DNA of 64,000 bases from assembly GCF_001546115.1 (NCBI RefSeq), contig NZ_KQ955209.1, positions 1,076,643 to 1,140,642 on the forward strand, in the 5' to 3' direction. The position numbers were made by a program, and so were the translations under genes. Origin of the DNA: Paracoccus aminovorans (lineage in GTDB: Bacteria > Pseudomonadota > Alphaproteobacteria > Rhodobacterales > Rhodobacteraceae). The notes under the pieces are model-generated. The model did no database searches, was not told the DNA's origin, and saw only the letters and a program-made list of their open reading frames with translations. Positions 26,628 to 36,224 of this stretch are shown in pieces (the first letter of the stretch is position 1; each line of letters begins with the position of its first letter).

Positions 26628-27560
26628 ATGGGCATGACATGCCGGACGGCGCTGGCGCTGGTCTTGGGAATGGGGCTGGCCGCGCCGGCCATGGCCGAAG
26701 GGGCGAAGATCGGGGTGGCGATGACCAGTTTCGACAACCCCTTCCTGACCATCCTTCTGAACGGCATCAAGGCCGAGGCGCAGAAGGACGGCGCCGAGCT
26801 GCTGCTCGAGGATGCGCAGCTGGACGTGGCCCGGCAGCAGAACCAGGTGCAGAACTTCATCGCCAATGGCGTCGATGCGATCATCGTGAACGCGGTCGAT
26901 GGCGCGGCCACCCCGGCGATGACGCAGATGGCCGAAGCTGCCGGCGTGCCGCTGGTCTATGTGAACCACCCGCCGATCAACTTCGAGAACCTGCCCGCAG
27001 GCACCAGCTTCGTCGGCTCGAACGAGACCGAAGGCGGCACGATGGAAGCCGCCGCCGTCTGCAAGCAGCTGGGCGGCAAGGGCGATGTCATGGTGCTGAT
27101 GGGCCCCTTGGAGAACGAGGCATCCGGCCTGCGCACCAAGGCCATCGAAAGCGTGATCGCGACGCCGGACTGCCAAGGCATGACGATCGTCGACCGCCAG
27201 GTCGGCAACTGGAACCGCACCCAGGGCCAGGACATCACCGCGAACTGGCTGACCGCCGGCACGCCTTTCGATGCCATCATCTCGAACAATGACGAGATGG
27301 CGATCGGCGCCATTCAGGCGCTGAACGCGGCCGGCGTCGACAAGGAGAAGGTGGTCGTGGCCGGCATCGACGCGACGCCCGACGGGCTGGCGGCGATGCA
27401 GGCGGGCGACCTGGATGTGACCGTGTTCCAGAACGCGACCAGGCAGGGCGAGGTCGCGGTCCAGGCGGCGCTGGCCATGGCCAGGGGCGAGGCGACCGAC
27501 CGCAATATCTGGGTGCCCTTCGAGGCGGTCACGCCCGAGAACCTGGCCGATTACCGCTAA
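26628..27560 (+). CDS. Orphan ribose-type periplasmic sugar-binding protein
   Basis: 310-residue solute-binding protein of the RbsB/Peripla_BP_4 family, with signal peptide (ALALVLGMGLAAPAMA; mature start about residue 23, EGAKIGVAMTSFDNPFLTIL). Ligand-site style motifs include NGVDAIIVNAVDG, VNHPP and FDAIISNNDEMAIGAIQAL. Substrates in this family are pentoses, inositols or similar polyols. The ATG at 26628 follows AGGGAGGGA. It is 141 bases after ugpC, but neither its permease nor its ATPase is encoded here; Ugp uses a different binding-protein class. It overlaps the convergent SURF1 gene by four bases. Confidence 0.85.
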   Translation: MGMTCRTALALVLGMGLAAPAMAEGAKIGVAMTSFDNPFLTILLNGIKAEAQKDGAELLLEDAQLDVARQQNQVQNFIANGVDAIIVNAVDGAATPAMTQMAEAAGVPLVYVNHPPINFENLPAGTSFVGSNETEGGTMEAAAVCKQLGGKGDVMVLMGPLENEASGLRTKAIESVIATPDCQGMTIVDRQVGNWNRTQGQDITANWLTAGTPFDAIISNNDEMAIGAIQALNAAGVDKEKVVVAGIDATPDGLAAMQAGDLDVTVFQNATRQGEVAVQAALAMARGEATDRNIWVPFEAVTPENLADYR

Positions 27561-28261
27561 TCGCCCCGTGGCGCCGGACCCCGGCGCCACAGCCAGCCCA
27601 GCCACAGCGCCCAAAGCGCGGCAAGCGCAAACCAGGTCAGCGCATAGCCGAGATGGCTGTTGCGAAAGCTGACCACGGTCAGCCCGCCGATGGGCAGGCG
27701 CGCGTCGGCGCGGGCATCGGCGTCGATGAAATAGGGCGCGACCTTGCCCAGGCCCAGCGTCGCGGCAATGGCGGCGGTGTCGCGGGAATACCAGCGTCCG
27801 GCCTCGGGCCGGTTGCTGCGCAGGAATGCGCCGCCGGGCTGGCTGAGGCGCAGCAGCCCGCTGACGCTGACCGGGCCACGCGGCAGGAGGCGGTCGGCCT
27901 CGGCACGCTGGTCCTCGGGGACGAAGCCGCGGTTGATGAGCAGGGTCCAGCCCTCGGGCGTGGTCAGCGGCGTCATCACCCAGAAGCCCGGGCCGCGCGA
28001 CGTCACCGCCTTGACCAGCGTGTCGGCGCCCTCGGCATAGCGGCCCCGGACCGAGACGCGGCGATATTCGTCAGCCGGGGAAAGCTCCGCCCAGCCGGTG
28101 GGGCCGGGGGCAGGGACGGGGGCGGCGGCCAGCCGCGCCTCGACCCGCGCGATCAGGTCGGTCTTCCAGGCCAGGCGCTGGACCTGCCAGACGCCGAGCG
28201 CGCAGAAGCCCAGGAAAATCGCCAGCGCCCCGGTCAGCAGCGCCAGCCGGCGCAGAGTCAC
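27557..28261 (-). CDS. SURF1-family assembly protein for the quinol oxidase
   Basis: 234-residue inner-membrane protein of the SURF1/Shy1 family: an N-terminal helix (LTGALAIFLGFCALGVWQVQRLAWK), a periplasmic domain, and a C-terminal helix (YALTWFALAALWALWLGWLW). Signature segments are FLGFCALGVWQVQRLAWK and LINRGFVPEDQR. SURF1 supplies heme a-type cofactor to heme-copper oxidases; Paracoccus denitrificans has separate SURF1 proteins for cytochrome c oxidase and for the quinol oxidase. The GTG start overlaps the cyoD stop (GTGA), so this is the quinol-oxidase version. Its presence hints that the oxidase uses heme A rather than only B/O (inference). Confidence 0.88.
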   Translation of the reverse strand: MTLRRLALLTGALAIFLGFCALGVWQVQRLAWKTDLIARVEARLAAAPVPAPGPTGWAELSPADEYRRVSVRGRYAEGADTLVKAVTSRGPGFWVMTPLTTPEGWTLLINRGFVPEDQRAEADRLLPRGPVSVSGLLRLSQPGGAFLRSNRPEAGRWYSRDTAAIAATLGLGKVAPYFIDADARADARLPIGGLTVVSFRNSHLGYALTWFALAALWALWLGWLWRRGPAPRGD

Positions 28262-28641
28262 GAGCCGAAGCCCTGCATCGCTTCATGGTCCATCTGCGGC
28301 ATCATGTTGGTGTTCATGTGATACATGACCCAGATCGAGCCGGCGAGCAGGATCACCACGATGACGATGGTGAAGATGGTGGACATCAGCGTCCAGCCCT
28401 CTTCCTGGCTGCCGGTCATGTGCAGGAAATAGACCATGTGGACCAGGATCTGCACCACCGCAAAGGCGATGATGACCAGCGCCGTCAGGCCCCGGCTTTC
28501 GAAGCCGCCGGACATGACGATGGCGAAGGGGATGGCCGTCAGGATCACCGACAGCACGAAGCCCTTCATGTAGGAGCCGAAGCTGCCATGGTCGTGGCTG
28601 TCGCCGTGATGGTCGTGGTCGTGATGAGAATGGGCAGACAT
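28258..28641 (-). CDS. cyoD: Quinol oxidase subunit IV (CyoD)
   Basis: 127-residue membrane protein with a histidine-rich N-terminus (MSAHSHHDHDHHGDSHDHGS) and three hydrophobic helices, matching CyoD/QoxD, a small structural subunit of the cytochrome bo3/ba3 ubiquinol oxidase. The motif VQILVHMVYFLHM in the second helix is typical. Its ATG overlaps the cyoC stop (TGATG) and its stop overlaps the SURF1 start, so the whole operon is translationally coupled at this end. Confidence 0.92.
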   Translation of the reverse strand: MSAHSHHDHDHHGDSHDHGSFGSYMKGFVLSVILTAIPFAIVMSGGFESRGLTALVIIAFAVVQILVHMVYFLHMTGSQEEGWTLMSTIFTIVIVVILLAGSIWVMYHMNTNMMPQMDHEAMQGFGS

Positions 28642-29258
28642 CAGATCATCCCCAGCAGATAGACGAAGGTGAAGACGCCGATCCAGATGACGTCGAGGAA
28701 GTGCCAGAACATCGACAAGCAGGCCATGCGGCGCTGGTTCGCCGGGATCAGCCCCTTCTGCATGATCTGCACCATCAGCGTGATGAGCCAGATCGAGCCG
28801 AAGGTGACGTGCAGCCCGTGCGTGCCGACCAGCGTGAAGAAGGCCGACAGGAACCCCGAGCGTTGCGGACCCGCGCCCTCGTGCAGGAGATGCGCGAATT
28901 CGTAAAGCTCGATCCCCAGGAAGCACAGGCCGAAGAACAGCGTCACTGCCAGCCAGCGCAGCGTGCCGCCCTTGTCGCCCTTGGCCATGGCGAGCATGGC
29001 GAAGCCGAAGGTGATCGAGGACAAGAGCAGCATCGCCGTGTTGACCGCGACCAGTTCCAGGTCGAACAGGTCCTTGGGCCCCGGCCCGGCGGCAAAGCTG
29101 GTGCCCAGCACGCCGAAGACCGCGAACAGCACCGCGAACATCAGGCAGTCGCTCATCAGATAGACCCAGAAGCCCAGGCTGGTCGAGGCGCCCTCGGGGT
29201 GGTGATGGGGCTCAAGCTCCCAATACTGGCCCATGGTGTCGGTGGTCGTGCTGCTCAT
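28641..29258 (-). CDS. cyoC: Quinol oxidase subunit III (CyoC)
   Basis: 205-residue heme-copper oxidase subunit III with five hydrophobic helices, the quinol-oxidase form. Visible features are TSLGFWVYLMSDCLMFAVLF, the acidic helix GIELYEFAHLLHEGAGPQRS and THGLHVTFGSIWLI. It stabilises the proton-uptake function of subunit I. It follows cyoB by three bases. Confidence 0.93.
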   Translation of the reverse strand: MSSTTTDTMGQYWELEPHHHPEGASTSLGFWVYLMSDCLMFAVLFAVFGVLGTSFAAGPGPKDLFDLELVAVNTAMLLLSSITFGFAMLAMAKGDKGGTLRWLAVTLFFGLCFLGIELYEFAHLLHEGAGPQRSGFLSAFFTLVGTHGLHVTFGSIWLITLMVQIMQKGLIPANQRRMACLSMFWHFLDVIWIGVFTFVYLLGMI

Positions 29259-29261
29259 GGC

Positions 29262-31268
29262 TCAGGCCCCCTGCGCAAGCTGGCGCGTCCGGGCATCCTC
29301 GGTCGCCTGAACCTCGGAGACCAGGATGTAATAGTCGCGGTTGTAATTGAAGGTATGCGCGATCGAGACCGCGATGATGCCAAGGAAGCTGAGGGCCGCC
29401 AGCCACCAGATATACCAGACCAGCGCCAGGCCGCAGACCGTGGACAGCGCGGCCAGGATCACCCCGGTGCCGGTGCCCCTGGGCATGTGGATATCCATGA
29501 AGCCCGCGGTCGGACGCGGCACGCCGGCCTGCTTCATCTCCCACCAGCTGTCGAGGCCATGCGAGATCGGGTTGAAGGCAAAGTTATAGTCCGGCGGCGG
29601 CGAGGAGGTCGCCCATTCCAGCGTGCGGCCGTCCCAGGGATCGCCCGTCACGTCGCGGTAATCGGCGCGGTTGCGGCGCAGGATCGAGACGCCGAACTGC
29701 ACGAACATGGCCGCGATGCCGCAGGCGATCAGCACGGCGCCGAAGGCCGCGATGGCGAACCAGATCCGCAGGTCGGGATCGTCGAAGACCCGCAGCCGGC
29801 GCGTCACGCCCATCAGCCCCAGCACGTAAAGCGGCATGAACGCGACCCAGAAGCCGACGACCCAGAACCAGAACGAGACCTTGCCCCAGAACACGTCCAG
29901 CTTGAAGCCGAAGGCCTTGGGCCACCAGAAATTGATCGCCGCGAACAGGCCGAACAGCACGCCGCCGATGATCACGTTGTGGAAATGCGCGATCAGGAAC
30001 AGCGAGTTGTGCAGCACGAAATCGGCAGGCGGCACCGCCAGCAGCACGCCCGTCATGCCGCCCACGACGAAGGTCAGCATGAAGGCCACCGTCCACATCA
30101 TCGGCAGCTCATAGCGGATGCGGCCGCGATACATGGTGAAGAGCCAGTTGAAGAGCTTGGCCCCGGTCGGGATCGAGATGATCATCGTGGTAATCCCGAA
30201 GAACGAGTTCACCGACGCGCCCGAGCCCATGGTGAAGAAGTGGTGCAGCCAGACCAGATAGCTCAGCACCGTGATGCAGACGGTGGCATAGACCATCGAG
30301 GAATAGCCGAACAGCCGCTTGCCCGAGAAGGTCGAGGTGACTTCCGAGAAGACGCCGAACAGCGGCAGGATCAGGATATAGACCTCGGGGTGGCCCCAGA
30401 TCCAGATGAGGTTGATATACATCATCGGATTGCCGCCAAGGTCGTTGGTGAAGAAGTTGGTGCCGACATAGCGGTCCAGCGTCAGCAGGATCAGCGTCAT
30501 GGTCAGCACCGGGAACGAGGCGACGATCAGGATGTTGGCGCAGAACGAGGTCCAGGTGAAGATCGGCATGCGCATCATGGTCATGCCCGGCGCCCGCATC
30601 TTCAGGATGGTGACCAGCAGGTTGATCCCCGACAGCGTGGTGCCGACGCCGGCGACCTGAAGGCCCCAGATATAGTAATCCACCCCGACCCAGGGGCTGT
30701 AGCCGATGCCCGACAGCGGCGGAAAGGCCAGCCAGCCGGTCTGGGCGTATTCGCCGACGAACAGCGAGACCATGGTGATGATCGCGCCGCCCACCGTCAT
30801 CCAGAACGAGAAATTGTTCAGGAAGGGGAAGGACACGTCGCGCGCGCCGATCTGCAAGGGCACGACATAGTTCATCAGCCCGGTGATGAAGGGCATGGCC
30901 ACGAAGAAGATCATGATGACGCCATGCGCCGTGAAGATCTGGTCGTAGTGGTGGCTGTTGAGGTAGCCCTCGGAGCCGCCGAAAGCCCAGACCTGCTGCA
31001 GCCGCATCATCACCGCATCGGCAAAGCCGCGCACGAACATGATCAGCGCCAGCACAACATACATGATGCCGATCTTCTTGTGATCGACCGAGGTGAACCA
31101 CTCCCTCCAGAGCCAGCCCCAGAGCCGGTATTTCGTCAACACCGCCAGCAGTGCGGCGCCACCGATGGCGACGGCGACGAAGGTGGCCCAGACGATGGGC
31201 TCCTTCGGGACGGCGTCCCAGTTCAGGCGGCCGAAAAGAAAGGTGGTCTCGTTGGAAAACGTAGCCAT
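29262..31268 (-). CDS. cyoB: Quinol oxidase subunit I (CyoB), heme-copper catalytic subunit
   Basis: 668-residue catalytic subunit, close to the 663 of E. coli CyoB, with about 15 hydrophobic segments. It reduces oxygen to water and pumps protons, oxidising ubiquinol in the inner membrane. Heme ligands appear in [15 protein letters not shown] and [10 protein letters not shown], copper-B ligands in [12 protein letters not shown] (with the cross-linked His/Tyr pair) and [14 protein letters not shown]- and D-channel residues lie within intact motifs. It is the second gene of cyoABCD, 12 bases after cyoA. Confidence 0.95.
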   Translation of the reverse strand: MATFSNETTFLFGRLNWDAVPKEPIVWATFVAVAIGGAALLAVLTKYRLWGWLWREWFTSVDHKKIGIMYVVLALIMFVRGFADAVMMRLQQVWAFGGSEGYLNSHHYDQIFTAHGVIMIFFVAMPFITGLMNYVVPLQIGARDVSFPFLNNFSFWMTVGGAIITMVSLFVGEYAQTGWLAFPPLSGIGYSPWVGVDYYIWGLQVAGVGTTLSGINLLVTILKMRAPGMTMMRMPIFTWTSFCANILIVASFPVLTMTLILLTLDRYVGTNFFTNDLGGNPMMYINLIWIWGHPEVYILILPLFGVFSEVTSTFSGKRLFGYSSMVYATVCITVLSYLVWLHHFFTMGSGASVNSFFGITTMIISIPTGAKLFNWLFTMYRGRIRYELPMMWTVAFMLTFVVGGMTGVLLAVPPADFVLHNSLFLIAHFHNVIIGGVLFGLFAAINFWWPKAFGFKLDVFWGKVSFWFWVVGFWVAFMPLYVLGLMGVTRRLRVFDDPDLRIWFAIAAFGAVLIACGIAAMFVQFGVSILRRNRADYRDVTGDPWDGRTLEWATSSPPPDYNFAFNPISHGLDSWWEMKQAGVPRPTAGFMDIHMPRGTGTGVILAALSTVCGLALVWYIWWLAALSFLGIIAVSIAHTFNYNRDYYILVSEVQATEDARTRQLAQGA

Positions 31269-31280
31269 GGACGGGTCCGA

Positions 31281-32477
31281 TCAGAAATTCCGCGCCTGAC
31301 CCGGGGCCGGGTCGAGCTGGGTCACGTCATTGTCATGCGAAGGAGCGAGCGCGCTGCGCGGCGGGGTCAGCGCGCGCCCGCGCAGCGGCGTCAGGTCCAT
31401 CGGCGCCTGTACCACCTGGGCGGTGCGGCCGAACATCAGCGCCGAATCCTCGGGTGTGCAATAGCTCGCCACCTGGAACGGCGACCAGCCCAGCACCGGC
31501 GCGCGGCTGCCGCGGGCCTGTGCGTCATGGCTGGGCGCGGTGTTCATGGTGCCGGCCAGGCCGGCGCCGCCCTGGCGGTCGATGGCCATCATCTCGGCCA
31601 TGCACATCTTGCCCTCGGCCACGCACATGTTCACCACGCGCTGGAACAGCGTCGGGTCCACCTTGGCGAACTGCATCGGCGGCACGTTCTCGCTGGGCGC
31701 CTCAAGCTGCAGGTAACGGGCGCGGTCCAGCGTGCCGCCACCGGCCCGGGTCTTTTCGATAAAGGCGTCGAAGCCCGCCTCATCAGTGGCGAAGGTCTTG
31801 AAATGCATGCCCGAGAAGCCGTGGCCGGAATAATGCGAGGCGATGCCCTTGTATTCGCCCGGGTTGTTGAAGACGCCGTGCAGCTTGGTCTGCATCCCCG
31901 GCATGGCATAGATCATGCCCGCCATGGCCGGGATGTAGAAGGCATTCATCACCGAGGTCGAGGTCAGCGTGAATTCGACCGGCCGGTCCACCGGCACGGC
32001 CAGCTCGTTCACCGTGGCGATGCCCTGCTCGGGATAGATGAAGAGCCATTTCCAGTCCATCGCCACCACCTCGACCCGCAGCGGCTGCATGTCATGCGCG
32101 GCAGGCACGTCCTCGCTGATGCGGTCGAGCCGGCGATAGGGGTCCAGAAGATGGGTGCCGACCCAGGTCAGCGCCCCCAGCGAGATGATGATCAAGAGCG
32201 GCGCCGCCCAGATCACGAATTCCAGCTTGGTCGAATGGTCCCAGTCGGGCGCGTAATCGGCCGCGCGATTTTTCGCGCGATATTTCAACGCGAACCACAC
32301 CGTCAGCGCCATCACCGGCACGATGATGATCAGCATCAAAAGCGTCGACATGACCAGGAGGTCGCGCTGGCGTGCCGCAACGTCACCGGCGGGGGCCAGC
32401 ACCTCGGCCTTGCACGCGGCAAGCGGGATCAGAAGCGAAAGCCCCGCGAAGCGGATGATTTTATCTTTTCTTTTCAT
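31281..32477 (-). CDS. cyoA: Quinol oxidase subunit II (CyoA), lipoprotein
   Basis: 398-residue subunit II with a lipobox (LAAC, acceptor cysteine at 22), two membrane helices and a periplasmic cupredoxin domain. The copper-A ligands of cytochrome c oxidases are absent: the region MNAFYIPAMAGMIYAMPGMQ and the later HYSGHGFSGMHF lack the cysteine pair, which marks a quinol oxidase. The COX-arm region follows. It is longer than E. coli CyoA (315) by a C-terminal tail rich in proline and alanine. First gene of the operon, with an FNR-type site 75-90 bases upstream. Confidence 0.93.
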   Translation of the reverse strand: MKRKDKIIRFAGLSLLIPLAACKAEVLAPAGDVAARQRDLLVMSTLLMLIIIVPVMALTVWFALKYRAKNRAADYAPDWDHSTKLEFVIWAAPLLIIISLGALTWVGTHLLDPYRRLDRISEDVPAAHDMQPLRVEVVAMDWKWLFIYPEQGIATVNELAVPVDRPVEFTLTSTSVMNAFYIPAMAGMIYAMPGMQTKLHGVFNNPGEYKGIASHYSGHGFSGMHFKTFATDEAGFDAFIEKTRAGGGTLDRARYLQLEAPSENVPPMQFAKVDPTLFQRVVNMCVAEGKMCMAEMMAIDRQGGAGLAGTMNTAPSHDAQARGSRAPVLGWSPFQVASYCTPEDSALMFGRTAQVVQAPMDLTPLRGRALTPPRSALAPSHDNDVTQLDPAPGQARNF

Positions 32478-32551
32478 TGGACTACCTGCTGTCCGATGGG
32501 TGGCGCAAGGCGAGTGAGTCGGGAATGCACCGGGCAAGTGGCGTCTGCCTA

Positions 32552-32569
32552 CCTTGATCTTGGTCAAGG
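32552..32569. promoter_or_regulatory. FNR/CRP-family binding site between cyoA and an MFS gene
   Basis: CCTTGATCTTGGTCAAGG: a near-perfect dyad with the FNR core TTGAT-N4-GTCAA (consensus TTGAT-N4-ATCAA), flanked by matching CC/GG. It is centred about 84 bases upstream of the cyoA start and 128 bases upstream of the MFS start. Paracoccus uses FnrP and NNR, which bind such sequences; oxygen control of terminal oxidases by FnrP is known in this genus. Which of the two genes is controlled is not shown by the sequence. Confidence 0.7.
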
Positions 32570-32688
32570 CGACATGCGACGTTTTGCCCTATGCAGTCCG
32601 CCCCGCTTCTGATGCAGGGAAGGGGCGGGACGCCGGGCGGCTTAGGCCCAAGCCCGGCCGGAATCTGGATCAGATCGAAATCACCGCC

Positions 32689-34017
32689 ATGTCGAGCACC
32701 TCACATTCGGCCCATGCCGGCCGCCCTGCCGCCCCGGTTTCCAAGCATCAGGGGCATGCGGTTTCGCCCTCTGACATCGCCGTGGGTGTCATCATCGGAC
32801 GAACCTCCGAATTCTTCGACTTCTTCGTCTTTGCCATCGCCTCGGTGATCGTGTTCCCGCAGCGGATCTTTCCCTTCACCGATCCGCTGACCGGAACGCT
32901 CCTGTCCTTTGCGCTGCTGGCGCTGGCCTTCCTGGTGCGGCCGCTGGGCTCGGCGCTGTTCATGGCGCTGGACCGCCGCCATGGCCGGGTGACCAAGCTG
33001 ACCGTGGCGCTGTTCCTGATGGGCACCGCCACCGTGGCCATGGGCCTGATCCCCAGCTACGAGACCGCCGGGGCCTGGGCCGTCGTCATCCTGGCGGTGC
33101 TGCGGATCGGGCAGGGGCTGGCGCTTGGCGGTGCCTGGGACGGCATGCCGTCGCTGCTGGCGCTGACCTCGCCCAGGAACCGGCGCGGCTTTTACGCCAT
33201 GATCCCGCAGCTTGGCGCGCCGATCGGGCTGATCGTCGCCAGCCTGCTTTTCGCCTATCTCGCCTCGAACCTGTCCGAGGCGGATTTCCTGGACTGGGGC
33301 TGGCGCTACCCGTTCTTCGTCGCCTTCTCGGTCAACGTCGTGGCGCTGTTCGCCCGGCTGCGCATCGTCGCCACCGACGAGTTCACCCAGCTGTTCGAAT
33401 CGCGCGAATTGCAGCCGACCCGGCTGGGCTCGACGCTGGCCGAGGACGGGCCGACGGTGCTTCTGGGCATCTTCGTGCCGCTGGCGAGCTTTGCCATGTT
33501 CCACATGGTCACGGTCTATCCGCTGTCCTGGATCTTTCTCTACACCAATGAAACCCTGGTCAGCTTCCTGGTGATCGAGGCGGTTGCCGCCTGTGCCGGC
33601 ATCGCCGCGATCTTCCTGTCGGGCTTCCTGGCCGACCGCATCGGGCGCCAGCAACTCTTGCTGGTCGGCGCGCTGGCCATCGGCGTCTTCGCGATCATGG
33701 CGCCGCTGCTTCTGTCGGCCGGCCAGACCGGCGAGACGGTCTACATGATCGTCGGCTTCTTCATCCTGGGGCTCAGCTTCGGGCAAAGCTCGGGCGCGGT
33801 CGGCTCGCTGTTCGAGGCGCGCAACCGCTATACCGGCTCGGCCATCGTCTCGGATCTGGCGTGGCTGTTCGGCGCCGGTTTCGCGCCGCTGACCGCGCTG
33901 CTGCTCTCGACCTGGCTCGGGCTGCCGGCGGCGGGGCTCTATCTGCTCTCGGGCGCGGTCTGCTCGACCGTGGCGGTGCTGCTGGCCGGCCGCATGGACT
34001 TCAAGGGCGGCGCCTGA
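32689..34017 (+). CDS. MFS transporter, metabolite:proton symporter (MHS) type
   Basis: 442-residue carrier with about 12 hydrophobic segments. The first segment IGRTSEFFDFFVFAIASVIV, with paired acidic/aromatic residues, and RPLGSALFMALDRRHGRVTK are typical of the MHS family (ShiA, KgtP, ProP relatives), which import organic acids or osmolytes. The ATG at 32689 has no strong Shine-Dalgarno and the predicted N-terminus is polar for about 25 residues. It diverges from the cyo operon across 211 bases containing an FNR-type site, and a terminator follows. Substrate unknown. Confidence 0.82.
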   Translation: MSSTSHSAHAGRPAAPVSKHQGHAVSPSDIAVGVIIGRTSEFFDFFVFAIASVIVFPQRIFPFTDPLTGTLLSFALLALAFLVRPLGSALFMALDRRHGRVTKLTVALFLMGTATVAMGLIPSYETAGAWAVVILAVLRIGQGLALGGAWDGMPSLLALTSPRNRRGFYAMIPQLGAPIGLIVASLLFAYLASNLSEADFLDWGWRYPFFVAFSVNVVALFARLRIVATDEFTQLFESRELQPTRLGSTLAEDGPTVLLGIFVPLASFAMFHMVTVYPLSWIFLYTNETLVSFLVIEAVAACAGIAAIFLSGFLADRIGRQQLLLVGALAIGVFAIMAPLLLSAGQTGETVYMIVGFFILGLSFGQSSGAVGSLFEARNRYTGSAIVSDLAWLFGAGFAPLTALLLSTWLGLPAAGLYLLSGAVCSTVAVLLAGRMDFKGGA

Positions 34018-34026
34018 TCGGCCAGG

Positions 34027-34058
34027 CGCCCGGGCTCAATCCCGGGCGTCTTCGTTTT
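34027..34058 (+). terminator. Rho-independent terminator after the MHS gene
   Basis: Perfect 8-base stem CGCCCGGG/CCCGGGCG with a 6-base loop, followed by TCTTCGTTTT. The loop contains the stop codon of the convergent gcdR-like gene. Confidence 0.75.
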
Positions 34059-34947
34059 CGGCAATGCGCTCCAGCCAAGCGGCGAAAGCCGCCAAGGCGG
34101 CGCTGTCCTGGCCCTGCGGGCGGATCAGCCCATAGGGCCAGCGCCCGGGCAGCACCAGCGGGCTGACCTGGCGCAGGCTGCCGGCCCGCAGCGCGGCAGC
34201 GGCGAAAATGTCGGGCAGCAGCGCAATGCCCAGGCCCGCCTGCGCCGCCGCGATCACCATGTCGAAATGCTGCAGCCGCGGCCCGCGCATGCGGTCAAAG
34301 GCATCGACCCCGGCCAGCGCGAACCAGTCGCTCCACAGTTCCGGCCGCGTCGCCTGCTGGATCAGCGGCCAGCGCATCAGCGCCGCCGGCTCGGGGTCGG
34401 CCGGCCCGACCAGCCCCGGCGCCGCCACCACCACCAGGTTTTCCCGCACCAGCGGCGTCACCCGCGCGCCGGGACGGGCGAATTCGGCGCGTTGCAGCGC
34501 GGCGTCGAAGGGGCTGTCCGCGAAGTCCACCGGCCCCAGCGCGGCGGTCAGGTCGATCGAGACCTGCGGATGGATCCGCGCGAAATCCGGCAGGCGCGGG
34601 ATCAGCCACATGGCGGCGAATGTCGGCAGCGCCGCCAGCCGCAGCACCTCGCCGCCGTCGCCGAAGGACATCACCATCCGGGCCGAGCGTTCCAGCCGGT
34701 CGAGGATCTCGCGCGAATCGCGCACCAGCGCCCGGCCGGCGTCCGACAGGATCAGCCGTTGCCGCACGCGCCGGAACAGCCGCACGCCCAGCCGCTCCTC
34801 CAGCGTGCGGATGGCACGGCTGACGGCGCTTTGCGTCAGGTTGAGCGCCTCGGCCGCGCGCGAGGCCGAGCCGGTCTCGGCGCAGAGGACCAGCGCGCGC
34901 AACTCCTGGATGCTGGGCGTATAGCCGGGGCGGGCCGATCTGTTCAT
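34036..34947 (-). CDS. gcdR: LysR-type regulator of the glutarate genes (GcvA/GcdR-like)
   Basis: 303-residue LysR regulator of the GcvA branch. The DNA-binding region reads [20 protein letters not shown], then [20 protein letters not shown]. The effector part contains [20 protein letters not shown], typical of this branch. It diverges from the glutaryl-CoA dehydrogenase gene by 86 bases. The same arrangement (regulator, gcdH, CoA-transferase) is known from Pseudomonas gcdR-gcdHG, so a glutarate-responsive activator is the natural reading. Symbol assigned by that synteny. Confidence 0.8.
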   Translation of the reverse strand: MNRSARPGYTPSIQELRALVLCAETGSASRAAEALNLTQSAVSRAIRTLEERLGVRLFRRVRQRLILSDAGRALVRDSREILDRLERSARMVMSFGDGGEVLRLAALPTFAAMWLIPRLPDFARIHPQVSIDLTAALGPVDFADSPFDAALQRAEFARPGARVTPLVRENLVVVAAPGLVGPADPEPAALMRWPLIQQATRPELWSDWFALAGVDAFDRMRGPRLQHFDMVIAAAQAGLGIALLPDIFAAAALRAGSLRQVSPLVLPGRWPYGLIRPQGQDSAALAAFAAWLERIAENEDARD

Positions 34948-35033
34948 GCGCGAAACTCATGATCTGCGGACAAGACATCATTAGCACCCCGGCGCGATCC
35001 GCGGTAGCAATGTCGCAACATGAGGAGTGTGCC

Positions 35034-36224
35034 ATGGCCGGAAAATCCGCCCCCTTCACCTGGAACGACCCTTTCCTGCTGGACGACCAGCTCAGCGAGG
35101 AAGAGCGCATGATCCGGGACAGCGCCGCCGCCTTCGCCCAGGCGTCGCTGGCCCCGCGCGTCAAGGACGCCTATCTGCATGAGACCACCAACCCCGAGAT
35201 CTTTCGCGAGATGGGTGCGGCCGGCCTCTTGGGCGTCACCGTGGCCGAGGAATATGGCGGCGTCGGCGCGTCCTATGTCGCCTACGGCCTGGTGGCGCGC
35301 GAGATCGAGCGCATCGATTCGGGCTATCGCAGCATGGCCTCGGTGCAAAGCTCGCTGGTGATGTATCCGATCGAGGCTTACGGCAGCGAGGCGCAGAAGC
35401 GCAGATACCTGCCGAAACTGGCCTCGGGCGAATTCATCGGCTGCTTCGGCCTGACCGAGCCCGATGCCGGCTCGGACCCCGCCGGGATGAAGACCCGCGC
35501 GAGGAAGGTCGAGGGCGGCTATGTGCTGTCGGGCGCCAAGATGTGGATCACCAACGCGCCCATCGCCGATGTCTTCGTGGTCTGGGCCAAGTCGGATGCG
35601 CACGGCGGCAAGGTGCGCGGCTTCGTGCTGGAAAAGGGCATGAAGGGCCTGTCGGCGCCGAAGATCGAGGGCAAGCTGTCCCTGCGCGCCTCGGTCACCG
35701 GCGAGATCGTCATGGAGGATGTCGAGGTCGGCGAAGACGCGCTGCTGCCCGGCACCGAGGGCATGGGCGGCCCCTTCGGCTGCCTGAACCGCGCCCGCTA
35801 CGGCATCAGCTGGGGCGCCATGGGCGCGGCCGAGGATTGCTGGTTCCGCGCCCGCCAATACGGGCTCGACCGCCACCAGTTCAACCGGCCGCTGGCTGCG
35901 ACGCAGCTTTACCAGAAGAAGCTTGCCGACATGCAGACCGAGATCGCGCTTGGCCTGCAGGCGTCCTTGCGCGTCGGGCGGCTGTTCGATCAGGGCAGGA
36001 TGGCGCCCGAGATGATCTCCATCGTCAAGCGCAACAATTGCGGCAAGGCGCTGGACATCGCCCGCATGGCCCGCGACATGCATGGCGGCAATGGCATTTC
36101 CATCGAATATCACGTCATGCGCCACGCCCAGAATCTGGAAACCGTGAACACCTATGAGGGCGCGCATGACGTGCATGCGCTGATCCTCGGCCGCGCCCAG
36201 ACCGGGATCCAGGCCTTTGGCTGA
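35034..36224 (+). CDS. gcdH: Glutaryl-CoA dehydrogenase
   Basis: 396-residue FAD acyl-CoA dehydrogenase that oxidises and decarboxylates glutaryl-CoA to crotonyl-CoA in lysine, tryptophan and glutarate breakdown. Visible: IDSGYRS (substrate arginine at 99), [19 protein letters not shown] (FAD and substrate site), and the catalytic glutamate at 375 in [18 protein letters not shown]. The start at 35034 is behind a GAGGAG site; an in-frame extension into the promoter region is rejected. The last eight bases overlap the CoA-transferase gene. Confidence 0.94.
   Translation: MAGKSAPFTWNDPFLLDDQLSEEERMIRDSAAAFAQASLAPRVKDAYLHETTNPEIFREMGAAGLLGVTVAEEYGGVGASYVAYGLVAREIERIDSGYRSMASVQSSLVMYPIEAYGSEAQKRRYLPKLASGEFIGCFGLTEPDAGSDPAGMKTRARKVEGGYVLSGAKMWITNAPIADVFVVWAKSDAHGGKVRGFVLEKGMKGLSAPKIEGKLSLRASVTGEIVMEDVEVGEDALLPGTEGMGGPFGCLNRARYGISWGAMGAAEDCWFRARQYGLDRHQFNRPLAATQLYQKKLADMQTEIALGLQASLRVGRLFDQGRMAPEMISIVKRNNCGKALDIARMARDMHGGNGISIEYHVMRHAQNLETVNTYEGAHDVHALILGRAQTGIQAFG

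Noticed and set aside
28701..32612. Open frame of about 1300 codons on the plus strand opposite cyoABCD
   Set aside because: It is rich in Arg, His, Gln and Asp with no domain, and it lies exactly antisense to four well-conserved oxidase genes. It is a product of high GC content.
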